Positions 46,834 to 59,439 of a stretch of DNA of 64,000 nt are shown piece by piece (position 1 is the first letter of the stretch; each line of letters starts with the position of its first letter). Origin of the DNA: Cercis canadensis (Eukaryota > Streptophyta > Magnoliopsida > Fabales > Fabaceae). Location of the stretch: the NCBI GenBank assembly GCA_003255065.1, contig QAOA01006679.1, positions 479,426 to 543,425 of the forward strand, in the 5' to 3' direction. The translations under genes and the position numbers were made by a program. The notes beneath the pieces were generated by a model. It saw only the letters and a program-made list of their open reading frames with translations, was not told where the DNA came from and searched no databases.

Positions 46834-49800
46834 TCAAACTGGAATAGGACTTTTTTCAAGTACTTCCTTCCCAGTAATGCCTTCTTTCAAATTTTTGAAA
46901 TATATGTTGTAGTCCTTTTCAGGAGGGGGATTTGCAAGATCCACCGTAAATGGCTCGCTAAATGGAACAACACTTTTAACCTGCAAAAAGACAAAATGAC
47001 ATGATGATATGCAAAATCCATATGAGCCTGGCCAGAATCAAAATACTATATCCAAGCTCATAGGGCAAAATGTTATGTATAGCTAAAAACAGACTGCACC
47101 TAAAATCAGGTCAAGTTCTTTTTTCTGTTTAGTGATTAAAATGGTAGTAAGGATAGGTTACTCCAATACTACCGGACAGGGCACCAGTGACATGTCTAGA
47201 GATCCACGAAGGCGCCAGGGGATCTCTCTAAGCAAGGATGCCCACCAAGCAAGATTGTTGGTTGCAGGGGGGTTCAAACTCGGCACCTAGGAGGTGCAAA
47301 ACCTTAGCTGGAACCCTTTGACCAACTTGGGTCAAGTTCTAATTGTTCAAATGGATTCTGTAGTAATAAGATCAGTTAACTTTTATTTGGCAACTTCAGG
47401 AGCAGTTGTTCATGGACATTATGGACAAATCCTTTATGAAGGAGATATATTGGTTACATTTATATATGAGAAATCGAGATATGGTGATATAACACAGGGT
47501 CTTCCAAAATCAATCTAGTCACTCATGAGGTTCTAACAAGACCTTTAGGATATTAATTATTGCAATTATACTAATCAAACTAGAGGGTACTCATCAAGTT
47601 CTAACAACACTAGTCCTCCCTATATCGAATTAGACTAGCTTGAGGACGTCAAGTTCCTTCAATCCCATGGACAACCAAGAATGACTTATTCTTTATTCAG
47701 ATAGGAAAAAATAATAAGAGTTAAGTTGACAATAGTTATTATTTTGTTTTAAAAAAATCAATTTCATCATATTTGAATAGTATATTCTTATATTCACATC
47801 AATGATATATAAAGACAGTAACGTTCAACTAATTGAAAGCTTTCTGCAAAAACCAAAAAATAAAAAATGATAAAAAGGAACCTGACCAGGTCAACTCCCC
47901 CATCTGCACAATATTTGAATTTCTAACTACTAAAGTACTACTGGGCTAATGGTAGCTAATGCATCAGCATAGAGACTAAACCAATTGCAGCTGAATTAGC
48001 TGACTTAAGACAAACATTAGAATACAAGTTTCATTAAAAATGAATTTAGTCTATTTAAATGATAAAATACTTATTGATTTAGTACCGCTAAACTAATGAT
48101 GATTTAGTGATCTCAAACAATTCATTGGTTATCTTTTTATTTTAGATTAGGATATGTATCCTAAGTCCTAACTGAAGGTATGCGACTTTATCTCTCTTAA
48201 TCTATTGAAATCCAAGTGGTCCAAGAGTGATGGAAAGCACTAGAGACAGCAATTGCTTAAATTTAAAGTGATGATTAAACATCTGGACACAAGAAGAATA
48301 TAAAATGCCAAACAAAGAGATAGGTAGCTCTGCATAAACTGATTAATTGAATCACATAAAGAGATAGATGTGTCCATCTGAATATCCCACGTTTCCTATA
48401 ATTCAGTGAAGAACAGAAACTATTTGTCTCTATAAGCATCTATATGGTCGACAAATGATACAAGTAAGTAGCATGAAGCCAAAACTTGCATGACATAATG
48501 CCTTCTCCATTTAAGTAAACTACATCATGCTGTTTGAAACATTTAATGCCCTTCCCTCTATAAATAGACCTACTTGAAGTCAATATACTGCCTGAGAAAT
48601 TGAAGGCAATGGACAATATTCAAGGCTACCTATTAATCTTCCTGATTTGGTTAGTCTCAATAATATTGTTCCGAGCCATATTCGCTAGAACTCAATCAAG
48701 GTTTCACCTTCCACCGAGTCCATTGGCCTTGCCAGTTATTGGACATTTCCATCTACTTCGATCACCCCTTCATAGAGCTCTCTACAAGCTCTCAACTCGC
48801 TATGGACCCTTGATTCGCATCTATTTTGGGTCCATTCCTTATTTTGTCGTTTCCTCTGCAGAAATAGCAAAAGAAATCTTCAAGACCCATGAAATTTTCT
48901 TTTGTAACAGACCCCTAACTGTTGCTATCAGTTATCTCACATATGATGCAGCTGATTTTGGTTTTGCTCCTTATGGAACCTACTGGAAGTTCATGAAGAA
49001 ACTTTGCATGTCAGAACTTCTCAATGGCCGGATGCTAGATCAGCTCCTTCCAATTAGACAAGAGGAAATAAACCAGTTTTTGCAGATTGTACNTAACCTG
49101 CAAAAAGACAAAATGACATGATGATATGCAAAATCCATATGAGCCTGCCCAGAATCAAAATACTATATCCAAGCTCATAGGGCTAAATGTTATGTATAGC
49201 TAAAAACAGACTGCACCTAAAATCAGGTCAAGTTCTTTTTTCTGTTTAGTGATTAAAATGGTAGTAAGGATAGGTTACTCCAATACTACCGGACAGGGCA
49301 CCAGTGACATGTCTGGAGATCCACGAAGGTGCCAGGGGATCTCTCTAAGCAAGGATGCCCACCAAGCAAGATTGTTGGTTGCAGGGGGGTTCAAACTCGG
49401 CACCTAGGAGGTGCAAAGCCTTAGCTGGAACCCTTTGACCAACTTGGGTCAAGTTCTAATTGTTCAAATGGATTCTGTAGTAATAAGATCAGTTAACTTT
49501 TATTTGGCAACTTCAGGAGCAGTTGTTCATGGACATTATGGACAAATCCTTTATGAAGGAGATATATTGGTTACATTTATATATGAGAAATCGAGATATG
49601 GTGATATAACACATGGTCTTCCAAAATCAATCTAGTCACTCATGAGGTTCTAACAAGACCTTTAGGATATTAATTATTGCAATTATACTAATCAAACTAG
49701 AGGGTACTCATCAAGTTCTAACAACACTAGTCCTCCCTATATCGAATTAGACTAGCTTGAGGACGTCAAGTTCCTTCAATCCCATGGACAACCAAGAATG

Positions 49801-52800
49801 ACTTATTCTTTATTCAGATAGGAAAAAATAATAAGAGTTAAGTTGACAATAGTTATTATTTTGTTTTAAAAAAATCAATTTCATCATCAGGATCATCATA
49901 TTTGAATAGTATATTCTTATATTCACATCAATGATATATAAAGACAGTAACGTTCAACTAATTAAAAGCTTTCTGCAAAAACCAAAAAATAAAAAATGAT
50001 AAAAAGGAACCTGACCAAGTCAACTCCCATCTGCACAATATTTGAATTTCTAACTACTAAAGTACTACTGGGCTAATGTGATGGTAGCTAATGCATCAGC
50101 ATAGAGACTAAACCAATTGCAGCTGAATTAGCTGACTTAAGACAAACATTAGAATACAAGTTTCATTAAAAATGAATTTAGTCTATTTAAATGATAAAAT
50201 ACTTATTGATTTAGTACCGCTAAACTAATGATGATTTAGTGATCTCAAACAATTCATTGGTTATCTTTTTATTTTAGATTAGGATATGTATCCTAAGTCC
50301 TAACTGAAGGTATGCGACTTTATCTCTCTTAATCTAGTGAAATCCAAGTGGTCCAAGAGTGATGGAAAGCACTAGAGACAGCAATTGCTTAAATTTAAAG
50401 TTATGATTAAACATCTGGACACAAGAAGAATATAAAATGCCAAACAAAGAGATAGGTAGCTCTGCATAAACTGATTAATTTGAATCACATAAAGAGATAG
50501 ATGTGTTCATCTGAATATCCCACGTTTCCTATAATTCAGTGAAGAACAGAAACTATTTGTCTCTATAAGCATCTATATTGTCGACAAATGATACAAGTAA
50601 GTAGCATGAAGCCAAAACTTGCATGACATAATGCCTTCTCCATTTAAGTAAACTACATCATGCTGTTTGAAACATTTAATGCCCTTCCCTCTATAAATAG
50701 ACCTACTTGAAGTCAATATACTGCCTGAGAAATTGAAGGCAATGGACAATATTCAAGGCTACCTATTAATCTTCCTGATTTGGTTAGTCTCAATAATATT
50801 GTTCCGAGCCATATTCGCTAGAACTCAATCAAGGTTTCACCTTCCACCGAGTCCATTGGCCTTGCCAGTTATTGGACATTTCCATCTACTTCGATCACCC
50901 CTTCATAGAGCTCTCTACAAGCTCTCAACTCGCTATGGACCCTTGATTCGCATCTATTTTGGGTCCATTCCTTATTTTGTCGTTTCCTCTGCAGAAATAG
51001 CAAAAGAAATCTTCAAGACCCATGAAATTTTCTTTTGTAACAGACCCCTAACTGTTGCTATCAGTTATCTCACATATGATGCAGCTGATTTTGGTTTTGC
51101 TCCTTATGGAACCTACTGGAAGTTCATGAAGAAACTTTGCATGTCAGAACTTCTCAATGGCCGGATGCTAGATCAGCTCCTTCCAATTAGACAAGAGGAA
51201 ATAAACCAGTTTTTGCAGATTGTACACAAGAAAGCTGAAATGGGTGAGGCTGTTGATGTTGGAGGGGAGATTCTAAGGCTAATGAATAGCATAATAATGA
51301 GAATGACAATTGGTAAAAGCTGTTTTAGCACTGAAGATGAAGTTCATGAGGTGACAAAGAGGGTGAAAGCAGGATCCGCATTATCCGGGGAGTTTAACTT
51401 GCAAGATTATTTTTGGTTCTGTAAAAAATTAGATCTCCAAGGATTTGGGAAGAAGCTAAAGGAGGCTCGTGAAGACATTGACACTTTGCTTGAAAGAATT
51501 ATACAGGATCATGAAGAGGTAAGAAAAATATCAACCAGAAAAGGTACATCAAAAGATATACTCGATCATCTGCTAAGTATATCAGAAGATGAAAGCTCGG
51601 AGGTTAAATTGTCGAGAGAAAACATCAAAGCTTTTCTTGTGGTAAGTGCCTTTCACAAACACAATATGAAACACCTGATATCCCACCATAGATATAGTAT
51701 GTATGTCCTATTAAGTCACTTGCTACCACCCCAAATTTAACAATAATTGGTAAATAGATTTGCTACCCATGCATCATGTGAGAAGATTGAGCTTGATTGT
51801 AGGCTTATAGCTCACTTATTTTGTCACTTAGAAGGTTATAACATCCTTAAAAAAATTAAAATAAAGAAGAGCTAAGTAACAATCTTTTGCTTCTACTTTC
51901 ACAGGATATATTTAATGGTGGAACAGGTAGTACTGCTGCTACTATAGAATGGTCACTAGGGGAACTAATTAATCACCCAACTGTTATGGAGAAAGCAAGG
52001 AAGGAGATTGATTCTGTGATTGGAAAGGACAGAATAGCAATTGAATCAGATATAGCCAGTCTTCCTTATCTCCAAGCAGTAGTGAAGGAGACACTCAGGC
52101 TACACCCTCCAAACCCATTGATCATGAGAGAGTCAAGTCAAAACTGCACCATTGGAGGTTATGACATTCCATCAAACACTCGGGTATTCATTAATGTGTG
52201 GGCTATTGGCAAGGACCCTAAGTACTGGGATGACCCACTTGAGTTCCAGCCAGAAAGGTTTTTAAGCATAAATGAAAGTGGGAAATTAGATGTCAGGGGA
52301 CAGAATTATCAACTTTTGCCATTCGGAAGTGGAAGAAGAGGATGTCCTGGAGCTTCACTAGCACTGAATGTTGTTCATACCACCCTTGCTGCTATGATTC
52401 AATGCTTTGAATGGAAGGACAGAGATGGACAAAATAGCAATGTTGACATGGAAGAGGCAACTGCAATAACTGTTACTAGAGCTCATCCCCTGATTTGTTT
52501 ACCTATACCCAGACTCATTCCATTTCCATCCTTGTCTTGTTGATTGTTATTCTTAGCTATCGATGATGAAAGAACAAGAAAACTTGCAAAACCAAGCCAG
52601 ATGCCTTCGATTTTCAATTGTGAATGCACTATATATGATACTGGTATTTTAAAATTCAAGCTGTGATAACAAGATTAATAACAGTCTTATGATTACCAAA
52701 TTCCGTGATTCATAAAAGGAATTACATGATACACACATGACCTCTTAGAGCATTCGAGCTCTTTATTCTAAATTTGGATAATCATGGAACATAATTCACA

Positions 52801-55800
52801 TTTATCAAAGCTACATTTCTTCACATTTATCATCTAATGCTAAAAATTTGAAATCCCAGAAGTTTGCAGAACATCTAAAAAGTATATACATTGTAAAAGA
52901 TACCTAGAGAATAAAGGAAGAGGCTAACCTCAAATGTTTTGTCACATGCATAAGGGCTTTCTAGAGCAGCTACGCATATATAAGCAACCTCTTCCCTTGA
53001 AATTTTACCCTGTAATTTTATTCATCAGACAGGAAAAATGAGATAGGAGAGTTAAAAATACTACATTTTTGCAACGATTTACAGAAATAGAGTAGGTAGA
53101 AATAAATTCTCATGGTAAATAGTTTAACATGAGCAAGACAAGACAACTGTGTTTCCACAATACCGTAATATTATCTCCTTGATCAAAGATAAGATCAGCT
53201 CCAGCAGGCTCCTCAGTCAAAGCACAAGGCCTGACAATAGCATAGGGAATGCCACTTTCTCTTATTAAATCCTCTCCCTATTGCAACATTTACAACTATT
53301 AGCAAAGGCAGAAGTCTCTTCCATGATTAAGTAGGTTAACTAAACAATAAGGAGATGCCTTAAGCAATAACAGCTACTAAATATTTACTGCAAATGCACT
53401 TATTTGACCATAATATTGGAATAAATTATAGAAAAAGCTACTTAGGTTCTTTCTATCAAACAAAAAGCAATTTCCCACACAGACACATGCACACATATGC
53501 ATCTCGCTATACATATATACATGTATAAATATGATAAAGATATGAGTAAGACTTATAGAAAATGGCTGTGCCTACTGTGATTACAACAAGTTGATCAACT
53601 TTTCTCATGGAAAAGCTCAATAGAATTATGCAAAATTGATTTACATAAATTAACTCACAACTAGAATAGCCAAAAAAAAATTGAGACACTTAAAAAAGTA
53701 ACAGTTTATATCCTGTCAGATAATTTTCACATTGTACAGAAATTGAACACAAATTCTTTAGTCCATGTAAACCAATGCTCCAGAGAAAACTACATTAATC
53801 ATGTCTATATTCCCAACATCTACAGTTTGCCACAGCAATTCTGTTTTTATCTCAGTCAGATGTGCCTTTTTTACACCCATGCTTCTTTAGAAATACATGC
53901 CACCAGCAGGAATCAGCCAGATTTTTCCTGCTTCTGTTTTGCAATTTGCTAAATCATGTTTATAAAAGGTAATTTCCGTAGACGTTTGTTATCTACAAAG
54001 TCTTGATTCAAAGAAACAATTAACACTTGAGAATACAAAAACAGTAAATCTCATACTTCAATCAAATAAATTAATAGTACCCATTTCAATTTACATCTGC
54101 ATATAATTGTTTTAAATTCCTGATTCAACAAGGCATCAAGTGATCCATGAATTTTCTTGAGATCAACAAATCTAAACTTTTTTCAATTTCATTCAACAAG
54201 TTCTGTTAAAACAGAAATACAGTTATCTTTCTCCTAATGCACATATCTAAATGCAACCTGAAATAATCCAATGCACTTCTTCAGGAACTTCTTGCTTGTG
54301 TAGTCATACCCTACTACCCTATTTGACAGGTCATGCAGCTCTCAGCAATGTAACCTTTTGAAGAGACATAATGCAATACTAAAGGATGAGATGAGCTCTC
54401 CCAAACATTTTACTGTCAAAATTTAATTTCTAACTGTAAGCATTGACCAACTTGTATCCGGCTTTTGGTCTACTCCATCTATCTTAGAGACCAACACATC
54501 AAGTTTATCACCTTTTGCATGGCAAGAACAAAATGAAAAGATATCAAAATACTATTGTCAGTGCCACTTTTTATCTTAATTTATTATTGACACTGCCAAA
54601 TACAACAACTACCGATCTGATCTCAGTAATATCCCAAAGTCATGATTCGATGAATGTATACTCAATTTTTGCAATTTTGGTAGGCATAGAAAAGAACTAT
54701 CAAACAAATGAAGTGTTAAATTGGAGGGCTGCAATATTACTACTATATCTTTGTAAAACAAGTGGCAAGCATCTGTTTGTACCTTCAGTTTGAATGTTAG
54801 GATGCCACCTAGTTCCTTGTTTAATCGGACAGCAGGGGGCTGTTTACTTAGATCAAGTCCAGGCCTTTCAGGTCTGGTTACTCCTGCTGAGCCCACATGT
54901 ACAAATCTACAGGTGGCATAAATGTACAATAAAAGATTAACCAGATTAGAGATAAAAGGATAGAAAGATGAAGGAGGTATACAGCCAAAAGATAAAGTTA
55001 TACCTAGGTGTTATTGGATCCTTTATGTAGGCCCGTATGCTTGATACTGGAAGCTCAAATGGACCTTCTACAAAGGTTGGATTTAATTTACCATCATATT
55101 CAAACTTGCTGAACATAAGCTGCACAGAATTTTCCTTCATCTTTAGTACCATTATGGAAGATCATTAAGCTGAAAAATATACAGAAAAACTAATGGCAGA
55201 GGCATGCCTGCAGTGATACAATATTGCTTGGATCAAATGGTGGAGCATCTGACATAGTTCTTGCCCGAAACACAGGCCTCAGGGAAGAAAATGGCAATTG
55301 AATCTAGGAAAGATAAAAGGACAAACAAAAAACTTCAGAATTGTAGTTAGATAATATATATTGTAAAGAATGGATCTGATGTAATTTACCGATTGCCATT
55401 CTCCTGCCACAGTGTCAAAGCCTGCAGTGTAACCAACAGTGTCCCAATCACGGCTGGTGCGAATAATTACTTTGTATCTACGGCCATCACCTTTAAGACG
55501 GAGCTCCAAACCATCATATGCAGACAGATTCTCGGCTGCTGAGAAATTCTGAAAATCAATTATGTGACTTATCTCTTTTCTGTATAAGAACTTGGATTCT
55601 TAAAGTACTTAGTTGAAGCAAAATCACAACATACATTAGAGTGAAAAATAATCTATAATGGTAATCTATTTGTACAGATATGGTAGAGGGACACATTCAT
55701 CACGAGGAAGTATAAATCTGGCTATATTTTATTTCCCTGATTTTTTTTCTTTCTCTTTTTGGTGTAAAGATAAACAAGGTACACTAATGCAATTATGTTT

Positions 55801-58800
55801 TTGGGTCTGGTTGAAATGTAACTCAAAATTTGGCAACCCAGCTTATGTCTTTTGATTGAGAAAACTTGCATTTCATAAGCATGCCATAATGAATGACATC
55901 AGGAAAAAGAAAATTGAAGTAAGACAAGTCAAAATTTTATCTGGGATTAACAGAGTATAAGTCTACAAGTATTCCTGAAACTTTCATTTCAGATATTTTA
56001 GAGAAAAGCAGCACTTCTAGATGGAAAATGGAAGATGCAGACATATATCCTGAATTGAAATTGGGTTTCAAATCTATCTAGAAAATCCTAATATTTTGAA
56101 GAAGGCATATTGGCATGAGTAGAAAGAAGATAGAGCTGTCATTGAATTTTTTGTCTATGATTAAGGGAAAAAAGGCAGAGATGACAGTTTCACAATCCAT
56201 ATAGATAATGTTGAAGTTGATTCAAAGAAATCCGAATAAGATTAGTTCAAATTATGGCATATAATATACATATTGCTAAGTGGTCCAGCTCCAGAATCTG
56301 GTAGCCAACAGTATGTGAGAGTCAGGAGATTGGAAAGCTAATTTAAATAATTGTAATTTACCTTTGTCCTGATACTAGTAAAGCCACCATTATTTGCTGT
56401 TGAAACAACACCTGAAGCAGACATACATTTATTATATTTTGAGAACTCAAACATAGAGGACAAGTTACCATCTTCTGTAAACATACAGTCACTCATGCTT
56501 GTGCAAGAATTTCAGACAAACCTTTAAAAACCCCAGTTGGTCCACCATTTTCACCACCACTTGGGTCAATTTGGAAATTGCTTTCACTAACTCCACCCAT
56601 TACAACATCATCTAAGGCACCCCAAGAAAGCTGCCTATAATTGTCACCTGCAAAACAAAAAGGAAGAAAAAATTTAATTACAGGTGGAACTCAAATATCA
56701 AATAAGTAAAATTATAATCACTACTTTTTCTTTTTTCAACTACAGTCTACATATCAACAGTGAGTATCTGCACTACACATTTTGCTTGTAGAAAGCTATT
56801 CCAAACAACAGAGACAGTCTTCTGATAGCTCAGATGACTATTGCGACTACACATTGCAAACTAATTTCAATCCAAAATTTGATAGCTCATCCTCTAAATT
56901 GTCTTCCAACTACTTGCCTATGCAACTTATCTCAAAGTTTATTAGCACATTGATCTTAACCCTTCTTTTACTTTGCTTCTGTTATGTTTCACACAAACTT
57001 TATTGCCACAGTGTCCCTCTATTCAGCTTCTACCATTTTCCTTTCTTATGCTTTAAGCATGTATGTGGTTTCACTGTCCTTGATAAATTGGAAGACTATA
57101 TCAAGCAATTAAGCAGTAGAATCAATCATTTTCACAAACTAGGAATCTACCTTCAAAGCCAAATAAAAGTTTCCCCCTTTGAAGTCCAACATTCTCCTTC
57201 ACAGCATTGATCAAATTTTTCATCCCCACATACTCCACCTTTTCTGGTGAATCACCTTTAATCTGCTTTCATCAGTGAATAACTAAGAACCAAAAGTTTC
57301 TAGAATATTATGGACTTTCAAATTAAACAGAGAGGGATAATTTTGACTCTGAAGATAGTATGAACAGAAAGGCAAATCAGTTAATTACCTCTGGCTCAAA
57401 GAATTTAATTCCCTGCACCAAAAACAATTTCATACCATTAGGGAGAAAAACTATGATCCACTCAGCAGTGAAGCATATAACTGATATAAATTAAAAGAGC
57501 AAGAGGTAGATGGAAGCCATCAGTGACATTCTCAGTGATAGTTAAGTAGTTCTTTCCGCAAAATCGTATTTCAATTCTCTTAAACAAAAAAGCTGATGAA
57601 CGTACTTGGCTGTATTTTGCTCTATCTGGAGTGTCCCCTTCCTTTGGGCCCACAATGACGGAAACAGCATTGATAACTTTCTTCACTCCTTTAAAGGACT
57701 CAGGGATCAAAGTGCTCTCTTTTGTAATATCTCCAACAATCTTATATTTTGCAGAAGAGTAAATTGGCAGCACAGGAAGTAATGGATAAAAAAAACTCCA
57801 AATTTAAGTATAACATAAGCAACTACAAACTGAAAAACTACACATTAAAGAAAATTTCTGCACTGTTGAACATGATCATCTTTCACCAAAGGTATTGAAA
57901 CTTCTGTAGATCTTGTATCCACAAATTAGTAAAGAATAAGTCAATGACTTGAACTGATTAGCTCTTCCCATATAAAAGACACAAACTTCCAAACCCACAT
58001 AAAACTTTCATCATAGCTGGATATGATAAGACTCAATAACATCTAATTGTCAACAAAATGGTTAGACAAAAAAACAAACAAACAATTCTTAGCAAATAAA
58101 GAATCTAAAAGCAAATTGTTGTAAGATTACAACATGTACCCATTGGTTTGATCATTGGGAATTGGAAGGAATTTCAATACTTTCATGTAGGTAACTCACC
58201 AAATCAACATCTGAGCCCAACATCCTTCTTGCCTTCTCTTCATTTCTAACCTGGGAAATATTAACAGGAAAATGTAAAAGTTGTGTGGATTGAATTTAAA
58301 AAAAAAAAAAAATTTTCCAACTTTAGATTCTTCATGGGCTCTTAATTTAATACATCATACGCAGTGTAAACTTTTCAGCAAGGTAACTAAAAAACAATAC
58401 CAGTGCTCGGACTGGAATTCCTTTCTTCCGCAATATATCAACCACTCTTCGACCTACGCCACCAGTAGCTCCAGCTACCAGAACAATATCAGAAGTTCCC
58501 ATTGATTTAACTGGTATACTTGGGGAAGGACTGGATAGTTTTTCAACTAGAAAGTCAAAGAACTTCACAATTCAGAAATAATGGATACTCATTAGTGGAT
58601 CCATAACAAGCTTTTCTTCAAAAGTTGGACTAGTCCAGAATTTATAACACGACAACAAACCTTAGCGGGAGACGGGGGTCCATTGAAAAAATATAATGTT
58701 TTTATAAATCTGCCAAAATCCCAACCTTGTTTTCCTGCTTCAGCTGATATGGTTGCTCTATATGTTCTGGAAGAGAGATAGCTGGACCTTTGCTTATGAA

Positions 58801-59439
58801 TTAAGGTCTGAGGTCTATCATAAATTTGAAGAAACGGTTTGCTAAGTGTACAGAACTTTCTACTAGGCAATGTAGGACCCTACAGCAAGAATTTAGTGCA
58901 GAAAATAATTTAGTGAAAATTAATTCAATGCCCAAAAAAAAAAATAGTACTAAAAGTTAACTAGCTAACATGACACTGGAAATTTACTTCAGCAAACATA
59001 GAACTTAGAACCGACATGCATGCATAGATAGAAATGCTTCCACTCATGAAGGTTCCACAGACGAACTTTGGATTCAATTACATGTGCGTTTTAGACCCTT
59101 TTCAATAAATGATGAAAATATGGACTAAAACTAAGAAAAATCCCAAATTTCTAGCAATTTTGTCCGTATCATGTCAGACGTACTATAAAAATTCCAAATT
59201 TCTAGCAAATTTGTCCGTATCCTTTCATATTTTGCAAGTATAAACACACCCAATTGCTCAAAGGGAAGTATTCTTGTCGAACAGGACTATAGCATCAAGT
59301 TCCAGAATAGGGGTTTGATTAGAAAACCAACACGTTTTGATTAACATCAGTATCCAATTGTGGTAAAATAAATATCAGCGGAGTTTACCTGAAGATTGAG
59401 TATGGAGGACGATGACAAAGTGATGGAGCACAATTCCAT
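46834..59439 (-). CDS. Plastid NAD(P)-binding SDR protein with CIA30 domain (HCF173/AT4G18810-like)
   Basis: Sixteen exons on the minus strand: 59389-59439, 58661-58879, 58401-58562, 58200-58250, 57606-57740, 57389-57412, 57151-57262, 56522-56647, 56362-56411, 55390-55548, 55208-55303, 55004-55119, 54783-54906, 53164-53277, 52929-53009, 46834-46980. The sum is 1,767 nt, or 588 residues, close to Arabidopsis AT4G18810. It starts with a Ser/Leu-rich chloroplast-type presequence. A Rossmann motif ([12 protein letters not shown], about 119-130) opens an atypical SDR fold. A CIA30 domain (GKLLFGFE ... [15 protein letters not shown] ... [10 protein letters not shown], about 244-415) is inserted, and the SDR fold resumes ([14 protein letters not shown], then [17 protein letters not shown]). 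The related HCF173 promotes psbA mRNA translation in chloroplasts; this paralogue's role is less clear. Intron 11 uses a GC donor, exon 6 is only 24 nt, and the last intron (46981-52928) contains an antisense P450 gene. Confidence 0.92.
47354..47512 (+). pseudogene. rpoC2: Plastid rpoC2 fragment (nuclear plastid DNA), copy A
   Basis: The frame reads [19 protein letters not shown] and then [20 protein letters not shown], clearly the chloroplast RNA polymerase beta'' subunit with several substitutions. Only about 53 codons are present, without the rest of the gene or flanking plastid sequence, inside a nuclear intron. It is therefore an old nuclear insertion of plastid DNA (or a piece relayed through another genome). 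The frame is still open and runs to a stop at 47518. Confidence 0.82.
48558..48567 (+). promoter_or_regulatory. TATA box of the partial P450 copy
   Basis: CTATAAATAG about 50 bases upstream of the ATG at 48609, identical to the box before the complete gene. It belongs to the duplicated segment. Confidence 0.5.
48609..49092 (+). pseudogene. Partial P450 copy cut off at an assembly joint
   Basis: Identical at protein level to residues 1-161 of the complete P450 at 50742, then stops at the 'n' at 49093. There is no biological break point: the duplicated segment ends at the unknown base. Most likely the second allele of the same gene rather than a pseudogene. Confidence 0.88.
49471..49629 (+). 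pseudogene. rpoC2: Plastid rpoC2 fragment, copy B
   Basis: Same fragment as at 47354, offset by exactly the duplication distance, with minor differences (for example ITHGLPK against ITQGLPK). Probably the other allele, and the copy linked to the complete P450. Confidence 0.8.
50691..50700 (+). promoter_or_regulatory. TATA box of the CYP93-like gene
   Basis: CTATAAATAG lies 42 bases before the translation start at 50742, which implies a very short leader of roughly 10-20 bases. Confidence 0.65.
50742..52543 (+). CDS. Cytochrome P450, CYP93 family (CYP93A-like), nested in an intron
   Basis: Two exons, 50742-51641 and 51905-52543, with a GT..AG phase-0 intron at the position usual for A-type P450s; 512 residues. 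Seen: membrane anchor (about 5-27), proline hinge PPSP (35-38), I-helix [13 protein letters not shown] (304-316), ExxR as KETLR (Glu362, Arg365), PERF (416-419) and the heme loop [10 protein letters not shown] with Cys447 as iron ligand. The sequence [10 protein letters not shown] and [20 protein letters not shown] are characteristic of CYP93. CYP93A members hydroxylate pterocarpans, B members make flavones and C members make isoflavones; the substrate here cannot be told. The I-helix has Gly308 where the family normally has Asp or Glu, and Ser where most have Thr. The gene lies wholly inside the last intron of the HCF173-like gene, on the opposite strand. Confidence 0.93.
52544..52928. other. 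P450 3' region within the host intron
   Basis: AT-rich sequence, the likely 3' UTR and terminator of the P450, running up to the donor of the host gene's exon 15. Nothing else is seen. Confidence 0.5.

Larger units (their letters stand above)
46977..51225. repeat. 2.1-kb direct duplication around an 'n' (49093), probable haplotype duplication
   Basis: Copy A 46977-49092 and copy B 49094-51225 are about 99% alike and meet at a single unknown base. They differ by a 12-base CATCAGGAT-type insertion, a 5-base insertion, two small indels (net 16 bases, matching the length difference) and scattered substitutions, as two alleles would. Each holds the plastid rpoC2 fragment, the P450 promoter and the first 161 P450 codons. 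Confidence 0.9.

Noticed and set aside
47180..47340. Possible SINE (GGTTCAAACTC resembles a Pol III B box)
   Set aside because: No convincing A box, poly(A)/poly(T) tail or target duplication could be found.
48609..49092. A genuine truncated P450 paralogue or recent tandem duplication
   Set aside because: It ends at an 'n' with allelic-level divergence and a matching 2.1-kb flank, so an assembly cause is more likely.
56782..57210. 142-codon plus-strand frame with hydrophobic stretches
   Set aside because: Overlaps exon 7 and intron 7 of the HCF173-like gene on the other strand; no promoter, family or splice context.
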